DNA of 54,645 nucleotides from Novosphingobium panipatense (GCF_002149965.1 NZ_MSQB01000017.1:92945-147589); one strand, 5' to 3'; shown: positions 43,222 through 52,595, numbered from the stretch's first letter. Made by a program: numbers and translations. The notes: a model not told the origin generated them from the sequence alone.

Positions 43222-43339
43222 CTTTTTGGCCCTTTTCTTTTTGGCACCCTTTTTCGTGCGTGCTCGAAAAGTTTGCGCTCCCTTTCAAGTCTGATTACCA
43301 CGGATGCGGGGGCGCCATGGCGCGAAGAATAGACAGGGA

Positions 43340-44179
43340 ATGACAGCAAGGCGGGTCGTCATACAGTATTGCCCCGTACCCGCGGGGCTCGATCGATATG
43401 TCTCGGCCTTGTTCTATTGCGAAATCGAACTGGGTGAGGGGGAGCGTCTTCATGACGTCTTGTCCCCGGACTGGGCCAGCTTCCGCTTTCATTACGGCGC
43501 CAGTGTCGAAGGGACGATGCGCACCGGTTCCTCGATCGCCGATTGCCGCTTTACCATTGCCGGTCCGCGTTCCCAGGAAGTGCGCTTTTCCATGGGCGTC
43601 GCCCGCCAGTGGGGTTTCCGCCTGACGCCGCTGGGCTGGGCGGCCCTGGTCGGCGTTCCTGCCGACCGTTATGCCGATACCCTGATCGACGGCGATGCCG
43701 ACGAGGCTTTCGTCCAGTTCCGTCCGCTCTACGACCTGTTGTGCCCGGACCTTTCCCCCGGCGAGCAGCTGGACGTGCTGACGCATTTTCTCGAAGCCAT
43801 GCCGCGCCGCGCCGTGCCGCATGAGGCGCTGATCCTGGCCATCTGCGAGGCTCTGGCCGACCCGGAAATGCGTTCCGCCACCGATCTGGCCGCACGGGTT
43901 CGCGCGCATCCCCGAACCGTCGAGCGGGTCTGCCGCGCCGCTTTCGGCTTTTCGCCCAAGCTCCTGCTGCGCCGCCAGCGGTTCCTGCGCAGCATCGACC
44001 AGTTCACGCGGGAGCCCAAACGCAAGTGGATCGGGGCGATCGATGCGGCCTATCACGACCAGGCCCAGTTCGTTCGCGATTTCCGGGCCTTCATGGGCAT
44101 GACCCCGCGGCAATATGCGCAGCTGGAGAAGCCGGTCACCGGGCTGGTCATGCGCGAACGCGCGCGTAGCGTTCGGTAA
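43340..44179 (+). CDS. AraC-family transcriptional regulator inside the rplT-pheS interval
   Basis: A 279-residue regulator. The start at 43340 (MTARRVVIQYCPVPAGLDRYV) has ACAGGG just upstream. The N-terminal half resembles DUF6597-type or MmsR-like sensing domains without a clear ligand. The C-terminal AraC module covers about 180-265 (SATDLAARVRAHPRTVERVCRAAFGFSPKLLLRRQRFL, YHDQAQFVRDFRAFMGMTPRQY). It separates rplT from pheS, which are often adjacent, and no gene for a target pathway is adjacent. Target genes are unknown. Confidence 0.82.
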   Translation: MTARRVVIQYCPVPAGLDRYVSALFYCEIELGEGERLHDVLSPDWASFRFHYGASVEGTMRTGSSIADCRFTIAGPRSQEVRFSMGVARQWGFRLTPLGWAALVGVPADRYADTLIDGDADEAFVQFRPLYDLLCPDLSPGEQLDVLTHFLEAMPRRAVPHEALILAICEALADPEMRSATDLAARVRAHPRTVERVCRAAFGFSPKLLLRRQRFLRSIDQFTREPKRKWIGAIDAAYHDQAQFVRDFRAFMGMTPRQYAQLEKPVTGLVMRERARSVR

Positions 44180-44268
44180 TATACGCGCCGAAGCAGCCGT
44201 TGCGATTTGGCCGCCGTCCCCTTAAGGACCGCGCTTCCAGATATCAGCAACAGTCAGGCAGACCACCA

Positions 44269-45366
44269 GTGGACTACGCAGCAACCGGCCAGGAGGCGCT
44301 CTCGCGGATTGCGGAAGCATCCGATCTCGAAACGCTGGAGGCCCTGCGTGTCGCGTTTCTGGGCAAGCAGGGATCGGTCTCCGGCCTGCTGAAGACACTG
44401 GGCAAGCTCGACCCTGAAGAGCGCAAGGTTGAAGGCCCGAAGATCCACGCCCTGCGCGAAAGCGTGAGCGACGCGCTCACTGCCCGCAAGGACGCGCTGG
44501 AGACGGCGGCGCTGACCGCCCGTCTGGCCGCCGAGACCATCGACCTCTCGTTGCCGGCGCCCGAAGCGCCGCGCGGCACCGTCCACCCGATCTCGCAAGT
44601 GATGGACGAGATTGCCGAAATCTTCGCCGACCTCGGCTTCTCGGTCGCCACCGGCCCGGAGATCGAGGACGACTGGCATAACTTCACCGCGCTCAACATG
44701 CCGGAAAGCCACCCGGCGCGCGCGATGCACGACACCTTCTACTTCCCGGACCGCGACGCCCAGAACCGCGAGATGCTGCTGCGTACGCACACTTCGCCGG
44801 TGCAGATGCGCACGATGCTCAAGGACGGCGCGCCGCTGCGCATCATCGCGCCGGGCCGCGTCTACCGTTCGGACAGCGACGCCACCCACACGCCGATGTT
44901 CCACCAGGTCGAAGGTCTGGTGATCGACAAGGACGTCCACCTCGGCCACCTCAAGTGGACGCTGGAGACCTTCCTGAAGGCGTTCTTCGAGCGTGAGGAC
45001 ATCGTCCTGCGCCTGCGCCCCAGCTACTTCCCCTTCACCGAGCCTTCGGTGGAAGCGGACATCGGCTTCACCCTGATCGACGGTAAGCGCGTGATCGGCG
45101 GCGACCCGTCGAAGGGCGAGGGCGGCTGGATGGAAGTGCTCGGCTCGGGCATGGTCAACCGCCGCGTCATCGAATTCGCCGGGCTCGATCCCGACGAATG
45201 GCAGGGTTTCGCCTTCGGCATCGGCATCGATCGCCTTGCCATGCTGAAGTACGGCATGGACGACTTGCGCGCCTTCTTCGACGGCGATGTCCGCTGGCTC
45301 TCCCACTACGGTTTCTCCGCCCTCGACGTGCCGACCCTTTCGGGCGGCGTTGGCACTCCGGCCTGA
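44269..45366 (+). CDS. pheS: Phenylalanyl-tRNA synthetase alpha subunit
   Basis: A 365-residue class II synthetase subunit. The N-terminal coiled coil (about 1-85) binds tRNA. Motif 2 includes FHQVEGLVIDKDVHLG and motif 3 GFAFGIGIDRLAMLKYGMDD. The start is taken as the GTG at 44269 (VDYAATGQEAL read as Met), which gives the normal length; the frame is open further upstream without a good alternative. pheT follows 20 bp later. Confidence 0.96.
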   Translation: MDYAATGQEALSRIAEASDLETLEALRVAFLGKQGSVSGLLKTLGKLDPEERKVEGPKIHALRESVSDALTARKDALETAALTARLAAETIDLSLPAPEAPRGTVHPISQVMDEIAEIFADLGFSVATGPEIEDDWHNFTALNMPESHPARAMHDTFYFPDRDAQNREMLLRTHTSPVQMRTMLKDGAPLRIIAPGRVYRSDSDATHTPMFHQVEGLVIDKDVHLGHLKWTLETFLKAFFEREDIVLRLRPSYFPFTEPSVEADIGFTLIDGKRVIGGDPSKGEGGWMEVLGSGMVNRRVIEFAGLDPDEWQGFAFGIGIDRLAMLKYGMDDLRAFFDGDVRWLSHYGFSALDVPTLSGGVGTPA

Positions 45367-45386
45367 GCGCGGGAAGGATCTAGAAA

Positions 45387-47795
45387 ATGAAGTTCTCGCT
45401 TTCCTGGCTCAAGCAGTACCTTGAGACCGACGCCTCGCTTGAGGATATCGCCCTGAAGCTCAACGCCATCGGCCTCGAGGTCGAAGGCATCGAGGATCCC
45501 GCCGCCAAGCTGGCGGGCTTCCGCGTGGCCAAGGTGCTGACGGCGGACAAGCATCCGCAGGCGGACAAGCTGCAGGTCCTCACCGTCGATACGGGGGAGG
45601 GCGTGCTGCAGGTCGTCTGCGGCGCGCCGAATGCGCGTGCGGGCCTTGTCGGCGTGCTCGGCCTTCCCGGCGCGACCGTGCCCGCCAACGGCATGGTGCT
45701 GAAGGTCGCCGCCGTGCGCGGCGTCGAATCGAACGGCATGATGTGCTCCACGCGCGAACTGGAGCTGGGCGAAGATCACGACGGCATCATCGAACTGCCC
45801 GCGGACGCGCCGGTCGGCACGCCTTTCGCGGACTACCACGGCGCCGATCCGGTGATCGAGGTAGCTGTGACCCCCAACCGCCCGGACTGCATGGGCGTCT
45901 ACGGCATCGCGCGCGATCTCGCCGCCGCCGGTCTCGGCACGCTGAAGCCGATCGAGGCGCTGGATATCGTAGGCAGCTTCCCCTGCCCGGTGGACGTCCG
46001 CACCGACGATGCCGAGGGTTGCCCGGCGTTCTATGGCCGCGTCATCAAGGGCGTGAAGAACGGCCCCTCGCCGCAGTGGCTGCAGGAACGCCTGAAGGCT
46101 GCGGGCCAGCGTCCGATCTCGGCGCTGGTGGATGCCACCAACTACATCATGCTGGCCTATGGCCGCCCGGCTCACGCCTATGACCTTGCCAAGCTGAACG
46201 GCGCCGTCGTCGCGCGCCGCGCCAAGGATGGTGAGACCGTCGTCGCGCTGAACGAGAAGACCTACACGCTCGATGCCGAGATGACCGTGATCGCCGACGA
46301 TTCGGGCGTTCACGACATTGCCGGGATCATGGGCGGCGAGCATTCGGGCTGCGGCGACGAGACCACCGACGTCCTGCTCGAAATCGCCTACTTCGATCCC
46401 GAGCGCATCGCGAAGACCGGCCGCAAGCTCAACCTCACCTCGGACGCGCGCAGCCGGTTCGAGCGGGGGATCGATCCGAACTTCCTCGACACCGGTCTCG
46501 ACCACCTGACCCAGCTGATCCAGACGCTGTGCGGCGGTGAGGCCTCGCAGGCGGTGCGCAGCGGCGCGGCTCCGGCCACGCCAAAGATCGTCCACTTCGA
46601 TCCGGCACTGACCGAGAAGCTGGGCGGCGTGCGCATCGAAGAGGCGGAACAGCAGCGCATTCTGGAAAGCCTCGGCTTCTCGGTCGTGGCCGAGCAGGCG
46701 AATTTCGACAAGGCATGGGCCGTCACCGTTCCCGGCTGGCGTCCGGACGTGGATGGCGTGCCCGACATCGTCGAGGAAGTCGTCCGCATCAACGGTCTCG
46801 ACAAGGTGACCAGCGTCGCGCTGCCGCGTGCAGACGGTGTCGCCCGTCCGACCGCTACGCCGACGCAGGCGCTGGAGCGCCGCGTTCGCCGCGCCGCTGC
46901 CGCGCGTGGTCTGCACGAGGCGGTGACGTGGTCGTTCCTGCCCTCGGCCGAGGCCGATGCCTTTGCAGACGGCAATGCTCTGTGGTCGCTGGCCAACCCG
47001 ATCAGCGAGGATATGAAGGTCATGCGGCCTTCTCTGCTGCCGGGCCTGCTCATGGCGGCCAAGCGCAACCTCGATCGCGGTGCCGCGTCGCTGCGTCTCT
47101 TCGAACTCGGCCGCCGCTATCTGCGCGGCGAGGGCGGTGCGAGCGACGAGCGTCTGGCGCTGGGCTTCGTGCTGGCGGGCGAGAAGGTCCCGCGCGGCTG
47201 GGCGACGGGCAAGGCGGCCGTGTTCGATGCCTACGATGCCAAGGCCGAAGTCACCGCGCTGCTGGCTGAGGCTGGCGCTCCTGTAGAGAAGCTGCAGGTG
47301 ATGGGTGAGGCCGGTTTGCAGTTCCACCCCGGCCAGTCGGCCACGCTGCGCCTTGGCCCCAAGAACGTGCTGGCGCGCTTCGGCATGCTGCACCCGGCGG
47401 TCGCCAAGCAGTTCGACATCGAAGGCCCGGTGGCGATTGCCGAGATCTATCTCGACGCTATCCCCGGCAAGAAGGGCGCCGCTACTTTCGCCCGTACCCG
47501 CTACGCGCCCCCGGCGTTGCAGGCGGTGACGCGCGACTACGCGTTCCTGGTGCCTGCGGAACTGCCGGCGGGCGATCTCGTCCGCATGGTTGCGGGTGCG
47601 GACAAGGCGAACATCGTTTCGGCCCGCCTCTTCGATGATTTCCGTGGGACCGGCGTGCCGGAAGGGCAGAAGTCGCTCGCGCTCGAAGTCACGCTCCAGC
47701 CGCTCGAAAAGAGCTACAAGGAAGAGGACCTCAAGGCGATCAGCGACAAGGTAACTGCCGCCGCCGCCAAGCTGGGCGCGGTGCTGCGGGGGTAA
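45387..47795 (+). CDS. pheT: Phenylalanyl-tRNA synthetase beta subunit
   Basis: An 802-residue partner of PheS in the alpha2-beta2 enzyme. Domain order: N-terminal tRNA-binding OB fold (about 38-150, with VLTADKHPQADKLQV), B3/B4 editing region, B5 DNA-binding-like region, catalytic-like core, and C-terminal ferredoxin-fold anticodon-binding domain (about 705-802). It shares a transcript with pheS. A large palindromic repeat follows the stop codon. Confidence 0.97.
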   Translation: MKFSLSWLKQYLETDASLEDIALKLNAIGLEVEGIEDPAAKLAGFRVAKVLTADKHPQADKLQVLTVDTGEGVLQVVCGAPNARAGLVGVLGLPGATVPANGMVLKVAAVRGVESNGMMCSTRELELGEDHDGIIELPADAPVGTPFADYHGADPVIEVAVTPNRPDCMGVYGIARDLAAAGLGTLKPIEALDIVGSFPCPVDVRTDDAEGCPAFYGRVIKGVKNGPSPQWLQERLKAAGQRPISALVDATNYIMLAYGRPAHAYDLAKLNGAVVARRAKDGETVVALNEKTYTLDAEMTVIADDSGVHDIAGIMGGEHSGCGDETTDVLLEIAYFDPERIAKTGRKLNLTSDARSRFERGIDPNFLDTGLDHLTQLIQTLCGGEASQAVRSGAAPATPKIVHFDPALTEKLGGVRIEEAEQQRILESLGFSVVAEQANFDKAWAVTVPGWRPDVDGVPDIVEEVVRINGLDKVTSVALPRADGVARPTATPTQALERRVRRAAAARGLHEAVTWSFLPSAEADAFADGNALWSLANPISEDMKVMRPSLLPGLLMAAKRNLDRGAASLRLFELGRRYLRGEGGASDERLALGFVLAGEKVPRGWATGKAAVFDAYDAKAEVTALLAEAGAPVEKLQVMGEAGLQFHPGQSATLRLGPKNVLARFGMLHPAVAKQFDIEGPVAIAEIYLDAIPGKKGAATFARTRYAPPALQAVTRDYAFLVPAELPAGDLVRMVAGADKANIVSARLFDDFRGTGVPEGQKSLALEVTLQPLEKSYKEEDLKAISDKVTAAAAKLGAVLRG

Positions 47796-47803
47796 AATCG
47801 ATA

Positions 47804-47907
47804 CGTCGTCCCGGGCTTGACCCGGGACCGCTGGCCGGGCCGCGCCTTGCTCGCAAGGAAGCGCCTAAAGAACGGACAGCGGTCCCGGATCAAGTCCGGG
47901 ACGACGG
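47804..47907. repeat. Paired inverted REP element behind pheT
   Basis: Two 30-base arms (about 47804-47833 and 47877-47906) are inverted copies with two differences and enclose a 43-base spacer. Each arm is itself palindromic (CCCGGGCTTGACCCGGG, and CCCGGATCAAGTCCGGG). The type CCCGGACTTGATCCGGGA is common between genes in alphaproteobacteria. It fills most of the gap between pheT and the epimerase-like gene, leaving the Shine-Dalgarno sequence of the latter just outside. Confidence 0.9.
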
Positions 47908-47925
47908 ACAATCAGGAGTGAGCCG

Positions 47926-48816
47926 GTGACCGACTTGGACTTCGTGACCATCTCTTCCGGCGATCTCTCCGCCCGGATTGCGCCGCTGGGCGCCGAACTC
48001 TGGTCGCTGACCGACCGCGCGGGCCGCGAATACATGACCGATGCCGATCCGGCGTTCTGGACCGGCCATGCGCCGATCCTGTTTCCCATCGTCGGCGCGC
48101 TCAGTGGCGGTCGCTACCGGCTGGACGGGCGCGAATATGCTCTGCCAAAACATGGTTTCGCCCGCCATTCGCTGTTCGAAGTGGTCGAAACCGCGCCGGA
48201 TCGCGCCCGTTTCCGCCTGCGTGACAGCGACGAAACCCGCAAGGTCTATCCTTTCGCTTTCGTGCTGGAACTGGAGTTCCGCCTCGAAGCCATGTCCTTG
48301 CACATGACCGCGGCGGTGACGAATGCGGGCGGCGAAGCCATGCCTTTCAGCTTCGGCTACCACCCCGCCTTCGCCTGGCCGCTGCCGGGCGGCGCCGCCA
48401 AGGCCGATCACACGATCGCTTTCGAGCAGGGCGAACCCCAGCCGATCCGCCGCATCGACATGGCGACGGGCCTCGTCATGCCCGAACCGGTGGCAACGCC
48501 TGTCGAAGGTCACCTGCTCACCCCCGATGCCGCGCAGTTCGAAGCCGACGCCCTGATCTGGGACCGCCTTGCCAGCCGCGCACTCACCTTCGGGGCGCCG
48601 GGCGGCGGGCAGCTTGCCGTTGCGTTTCCCGATACGCCGATGCTGGGTATCTGGCAGAAGCCGGGCGCGAACTATCTCTGCATCGAACCCTGGCAGGGCG
48701 TGGCCGATCCGCTCGGTTATACCGGCGACTTCCGCGCCAAGCCCGGCGTGCTTTCGCTCGAACCCGGTGCAAGCCGGAGCTTCCGCATGGACGTCAGCGT
48801 CCTCACCGCCGATTGA
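47926..48816 (+). CDS. Aldose 1-epimerase-like (galactose mutarotase fold) protein
   Basis: A 296-residue protein of the aldose epimerase superfamily, probably close to the glucose-6-phosphate 1-epimerase or LacX-like branch. Seen are DPAFWTGHAPILFPIVGAL, KHGFARHSLFEV with the catalytic-type His, GYHPAFAWPL, and a late Glu (LCIEPWQGVAD). The start is a GTG at 47926 with AGGAG seven bases upstream. The sugar is unknown. It is followed by an SDR gene 14 bp later on the same strand. Confidence 0.85.
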   Translation: MTDLDFVTISSGDLSARIAPLGAELWSLTDRAGREYMTDADPAFWTGHAPILFPIVGALSGGRYRLDGREYALPKHGFARHSLFEVVETAPDRARFRLRDSDETRKVYPFAFVLELEFRLEAMSLHMTAAVTNAGGEAMPFSFGYHPAFAWPLPGGAAKADHTIAFEQGEPQPIRRIDMATGLVMPEPVATPVEGHLLTPDAAQFEADALIWDRLASRALTFGAPGGGQLAVAFPDTPMLGIWQKPGANYLCIEPWQGVADPLGYTGDFRAKPGVLSLEPGASRSFRMDVSVLTAD

Positions 48817-48830
48817 AGGAGACTTTCCCC

Positions 48831-49580
48831 ATGAAGACCGCACTCGTGACCGGCGCCACCGCCGGAATCGGCGAAGCCTGTGCCCGCGCGTTCGTGGCCG
48901 AAGGCTGGCGCGTGATCGGCACCGGCCGCCGTGCCGAGCGTCTGGAAGCCCTGAAGGCGGAACTCGGCGCCGACATGTTCCACGGTGCCGTCTTCGACGT
49001 GCGCGACGAAGCCACGCGTGACACGGCCCTGGCCGCGCTCCCGGCCGAGTTCGCCGGGATCGACTGCCTCGTCAACAATGCGGGCCTCGCGCTCGGCACC
49101 GAACCGGCCCAGAGCGCCTCGCTCGAAAGTTGGAAGACGATGATCGACACCAACGTCACCGCGCTGGTCTCGCTCACCCACAAGCTGCTGCCCGCGCTGG
49201 TCGCGCGCAAGGGCGCGATCGTCAACTTGTCCTCGGTGGCGGCGACTTATCCCTATACCGGCGGCAACGTCTACGGCGGCACCAAGGCTTTCGTGCATCA
49301 GTTCTCGCTCGGCCTGCGCTCGGACCTCGCGGGCACCGGTGTGCGCGTCACTTCGATCGAGCCAGGCATGGTGGAGACCGAGTTCACGCTGGTCCGCACC
49401 GGCGGCAACCAGCAGGCCTCGGACACTCTCTATGGCGGCGCCAATCCGATGACCGGCGAGGATATCGCCCGGACCGTGCTCTGGGTGGCCACCCTGCCGC
49501 CGCATCTCAACATCAACACGCTGGAACTGATGCCGGTAAGCCAATCCTTCGCAGGTTTCCAGGTCGCGCGCGAAGGCTAA
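48831..49580 (+). CDS. Short-chain dehydrogenase, YdfG-like
   Basis: A 249-residue SDR with TGATAGIG (about 7-14), NNAGLALG, and the catalytic Ser in LSSVAATYPYTGGNVYGGTKA with Tyr and Lys in YGGTK. The outline, including the C-terminal WVATLPPHLNINTLELMPVSQ, fits YdfG, the NADP-dependent serine or 3-hydroxy acid dehydrogenase. AAGGAGA precedes the ATG at 48831. It probably shares a transcript with the epimerase-like gene. Confidence 0.87.
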   Translation: MKTALVTGATAGIGEACARAFVAEGWRVIGTGRRAERLEALKAELGADMFHGAVFDVRDEATRDTALAALPAEFAGIDCLVNNAGLALGTEPAQSASLESWKTMIDTNVTALVSLTHKLLPALVARKGAIVNLSSVAATYPYTGGNVYGGTKAFVHQFSLGLRSDLAGTGVRVTSIEPGMVETEFTLVRTGGNQQASDTLYGGANPMTGEDIARTVLWVATLPPHLNINTLELMPVSQSFAGFQVAREG

Positions 49581-49667
49581 TGGGGATGACGGGGGAGCAG
49601 GCGTGCCCCGCTTCCCCTGCCATCTGGCCCCTTTCCATCTGGCCCCGCGCCCAGTAATAGCGCGCCG

Positions 49668-51203
49668 ATGAGCAACGTCCCCCACCAATCCCGGCGCACT
49701 TTCGCGATCATCTCGCACCCTGACGCCGGCAAGACCACCCTGACCGAGAAGCTGCTGCTGCAAGGCGGCGCCATTCACCTGGCAGGGCAGGTCAAGGCCC
49801 GCGGTGCCGCGCGCCGCGCGCGGTCGGACTGGATGAAGATCGAGCAGCAGCGCGGCATTTCCGTGACCAGCTCGGTCATGACCTTCGAGCGCGACGGGAT
49901 CACCTTCAACCTGCTCGATACGCCCGGTCACGAGGACTTCTCGGAAGACACCTACCGCACGCTCACGGCGGTCGATTCGGCGATCATGGTGATCGATGCC
50001 GCCAAGGGCATCGAGCCGCAGACCCGCAAGCTCTTCGAGGTCTGCCGCCTGCGCTCGGTGCCGATCATCACTTTCATCAACAAGGTGGACCGCGAAGGCC
50101 GCGCCTGCTTCGACCTGATGGACGAAGTGGCCGACATGCTGGCGCTCGACGTCTGCCCGATGTCCTGGCCGGTCGGCATGGGCGGCCTGTTCGAGGGCAT
50201 TCTCGATATCGAGAGCGGCAAGATCAGCCGCCCGGAAGGCGCGAGCAAGGAATTCCTCGGCAAGGTCGATGAAAATGCGACCCTGCCCGACGCCGTGGCC
50301 GAGGAACTCGAACTGGCCCAGGCCGGCTACCCCGAATTCGACGTCGAGGCCTATCGCGGCGGCGACCTTACGCCGGTCTATTTCGGCTCCGCGCTCAAGA
50401 ACTTCGGCGTCACCGAACTGATCGATGCCATCGAGAAGTTCGCCCCGCCGCCGCGCCCGCAGCCCTCGAACGAGGGCACGATCGAGCCGGACAACAAGGA
50501 AGTCACCGGCTTCATCTTCAAGGTCCAGGCCAACATGGACCCGATGCACCGCGACCGCATCGCCTTCATGCGTCTGGTCTCGGGCACCTTCAAGCGCGGC
50601 ATGAAGCTGACCCCGTCGGGCCTGGGCAAGCCGATCGCGGTCCACTCGCCGATCCTGTTCTTCGCGCAGGACCGCGAGATCGCCGACAATGCCGAGCCGG
50701 GCGACATCATCGGCATTCCCAACCACGGCACCTTGCGCGTGGGCGATACCCTGTCCGAAAAGAACCAGGTGCGCTTCACCGGCCTGCCGAACTTCGCGCC
50801 GGAAATCCTGCGCCGCGTGGCGCTGAAGGATCCGACCAAGACCAAGCAGCTGCGCAAGGCGCTCGACGACCTTTCCGAAGAGGGCGTGATCCAGGTGTTC
50901 TACCCGGAGATCGGCTCGCAATGGGTGGTCGGCGTAGTCGGCCAGCTGCAGCTCGATGTGCTGATCAGCCGCCTCGAAGCCGAATACAAGGTGGAGGCGG
51001 TACTGGAACCGGCGCCCTTCGACACGGCCCGCTGGCTCAAGGGCGACGACAAGGCCCTGCGCGACTTCGGCGAGTTCAACAAGATGAACCTCGCCCGCGA
51101 CCGCGACGGCGACCCGGTGTTCATGGCCCGCTCCGCCTGGGACGTGAGCTACCAGCAGGAACGCAACCCGGACCTGACCTTCAGCGCGACCAAGGAACGC
51201 TGA
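49668..51203 (+). CDS. prfC: Peptide chain release factor 3
   Basis: A 511-residue translational GTPase that removes class I release factors from the ribosome after termination. G motifs: SHPDAGKTT (about 16-24), the switch region RGISVTSSV, DTPGHEDFSEDT, and NKVD. The C-terminal domains follow the RF3 pattern (EEGVIQVFYP, LEAEYKVEAVLEPA). The length is close to the usual 525-530 residues. It may be co-transcribed with the SDR gene 87 bp upstream. Confidence 0.96.
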   Translation: MSNVPHQSRRTFAIISHPDAGKTTLTEKLLLQGGAIHLAGQVKARGAARRARSDWMKIEQQRGISVTSSVMTFERDGITFNLLDTPGHEDFSEDTYRTLTAVDSAIMVIDAAKGIEPQTRKLFEVCRLRSVPIITFINKVDREGRACFDLMDEVADMLALDVCPMSWPVGMGGLFEGILDIESGKISRPEGASKEFLGKVDENATLPDAVAEELELAQAGYPEFDVEAYRGGDLTPVYFGSALKNFGVTELIDAIEKFAPPPRPQPSNEGTIEPDNKEVTGFIFKVQANMDPMHRDRIAFMRLVSGTFKRGMKLTPSGLGKPIAVHSPILFFAQDREIADNAEPGDIIGIPNHGTLRVGDTLSEKNQVRFTGLPNFAPEILRRVALKDPTKTKQLRKALDDLSEEGVIQVFYPEIGSQWVVGVVGQLQLDVLISRLEAEYKVEAVLEPAPFDTARWLKGDDKALRDFGEFNKMNLARDRDGDPVFMARSAWDVSYQQERNPDLTFSATKER

Positions 51204-51248
51204 TACCTCGGTAAACCTGGGGTGACGTTCCGACAGGTTCGGGATAAT

Positions 51249-51321
51249 CCTTCGACAAGCTCAGGATGAGCGGGCGTGGTGCATATACCTCTCAACCCCG
51301 CTCAGGCTGAGCCTGTCGAAG
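51249..51321. repeat. Palindromic repeat pair behind prfC
   Basis: CCTTCGACAAGCTCAGGATG (from 51249) and its inverted partner ending TGAGCCTGTCGAAG (51308-51321) enclose a short spacer. Each unit is itself a stem (CTCAGGATGAGC and CTCAGGCTGAGC). The same type lies between prfA and prmC at 13123-13209. It follows prfC by 46 bp and precedes the EEP-family gene. Confidence 0.88.
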
Positions 51322-51402
51322 CCCCGGCTTAATCACGCCAAGCCCGGAACCTGACAGGACGCCGATGGATTGCTACAGCCAGCATCCCTTCGGAGTCCTT
51401 CG

Positions 51403-52107
51403 TTGCAGATCAAGTTCGCCAGCTACAACATCCACAAGGCCGTCGGTCTCGACCGGCGGCGCGATCCCGAGCGCATCCTGACGGTCCTGCGCGAAATCGA
51501 CGCCGACGTGGTGGCGCTTCAGGAAGTGGACCGCCGCTTCGGCCGCCGGATGAGCGCGCTGCCGCTCGATGCGATCCACACCACGACCGACTACGTTCCC
51601 GTACCGCTCTCGATGAAGCCGGACAGCCTGGGCTGGCATGGCAACGCGATTCTGGTGCGCAAGGGCATCGAACTGCTCCAGGCCGAAGCGGTGCCGCTGC
51701 CGGTGCTGGAGCCGCGCGGCGCGATCCGCGCCGACCTTTCGCGCGACGGGCAGCGCTTCCGGGTGGTGGGCATGCACCTCGATCTTTCCGGTCTGCGGCG
51801 CCGGTTGCAGGTGCGAAGTGTGCTGGCCCATGTCCACGAATGCGAGGCCGCCGTGCCCACGGTGATGATGGGCGATCTCAACGAATGGTCGGGGGGCGGC
51901 GGCTGTTTTCGTGAGTTTCATGCCCCCTGGCAGGTGCTGGCGCCGGGCCGGAGCTTTCCTTCCCGGCGGCCGCTGGCGCGGCTCGATCGCATCATAGTGT
52001 CTGAAGAGTGGGCAGTTTTGGGAACAAACGTTCATCATAGCCCCCTTGCCGCGATAGGATCGGACCATTTGCCGGTCTTTGCATCGCTTGAGTTGCCTAA
52101 AAAATAG
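51403..52107 (+). CDS. Endonuclease/exonuclease/phosphatase family protein
   Basis: A 234-residue EEP-fold hydrolase that cleaves phosphodiester or phosphoester bonds with divalent metal. Motifs in order: ASYNIHKAVGLD, ALQEVDRR, VGMHLDLSG, MGDLNEW, LDRIIVS and SDHLPVFA, containing the catalytic Asn, Glu, Asp and His positions. The start is taken as TTG at 51403 with GGAG seven bases upstream; an earlier TTG at 51370 is possible. No signal peptide is seen. The substrate (DNA, lipid or sugar phosphate) is unknown. Confidence 0.82.
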   Translation: MQIKFASYNIHKAVGLDRRRDPERILTVLREIDADVVALQEVDRRFGRRMSALPLDAIHTTTDYVPVPLSMKPDSLGWHGNAILVRKGIELLQAEAVPLPVLEPRGAIRADLSRDGQRFRVVGMHLDLSGLRRRLQVRSVLAHVHECEAAVPTVMMGDLNEWSGGGGCFREFHAPWQVLAPGRSFPSRRPLARLDRIIVSEEWAVLGTNVHHSPLAAIGSDHLPVFASLELPKK

Positions 52108-52192
52108 GCAACTGCTCAGGAATCGAGCGGCGGTTCATGCTGCACTTGCGTTAAGCGGAATAAATCTCCGCCGAATCCTGCCGATTGGTAAA

Positions 52193-52210
52193 TTGGCACG
52201 CCCCTTGCTT
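52193..52210 (+). promoter_or_regulatory. Sigma-54 (RpoN) promoter of glnK-amtB
   Basis: TTGGCACGCCCCTTGCTT matches the consensus YTGGCACG-N4-TTGCW. The GG (52195-52196) and GC (52207-52208) pairs are 12 bases apart, as required for -24/-12 elements. It lies 46 bp before the glnK start. Under nitrogen limitation, NtrC acting with sigma-54 would switch on glnK-amtB; NtrC sites were not located with confidence. Confidence 0.88.
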
Positions 52211-52256
52211 ATCCAGTTTCAACCGGCGCGGGGCCGGTAACAAACAGGGGATAGGC

Positions 52257-52595
52257 ATGAAGTTCATCATAGCCATCATCAAACCCTTCAAGCTCGACGA
52301 AGTTCGGGAGGCGTTGGGCGCAATCGGTGTCGCCGGGATGACCGTGTCCGAAGTGAAGGGCTTCGGACGCCAGAAGGGTCAGACCGAAATCTATCGTGGG
52401 GCCGAGTACTCGACCAACATGCTCCCGAAAGTGAAGATCGAAGTGGCCGCGCCGGACGATCTGGCGCCGAAGATCGTGGAAACGATCCAGCAGGTCGCCA
52501 GCACCGAAGCCATCGGCGACGGCAAGATCTTCGTCCTCGACCTTGCCTCGGCCATGCGCATCCGCACCGGCGAGTCCGGGGACACCGCGCTTTGA
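52257..52595 (+). CDS. glnK: PII signal-transduction protein (amtB-linked)
   Basis: A 112-residue trimeric nitrogen sensor that binds ATP, ADP and 2-oxoglutarate. The uridylylation site Tyr51 is intact in YRGAEYSTNM, and the T-loop, B-loop (EAIGDGKIF) and C-loop (RIRTGE) are visible. The ATG at 52257 starts the protein normally (MKFIIAIIKPFK); the frame is open upstream. In this position the protein typically blocks the AmtB channel when nitrogen is plentiful. It lies 29 bp before amtB and behind a sigma-54 promoter. Confidence 0.95.
   Translation: MKFIIAIIKPFKLDEVREALGAIGVAGMTVSEVKGFGRQKGQTEIYRGAEYSTNMLPKVKIEVAAPDDLAPKIVETIQQVASTEAIGDGKIFVLDLASAMRIRTGESGDTAL

Noticed and set aside
45306..47393. 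A 695-codon open frame opposite pheT, and a similar one opposite prfC (48717-50921)
   Set aside because: Both lie wholly antisense to well-recognised genes, have no start with a ribosome-binding site and no recognisable domain.
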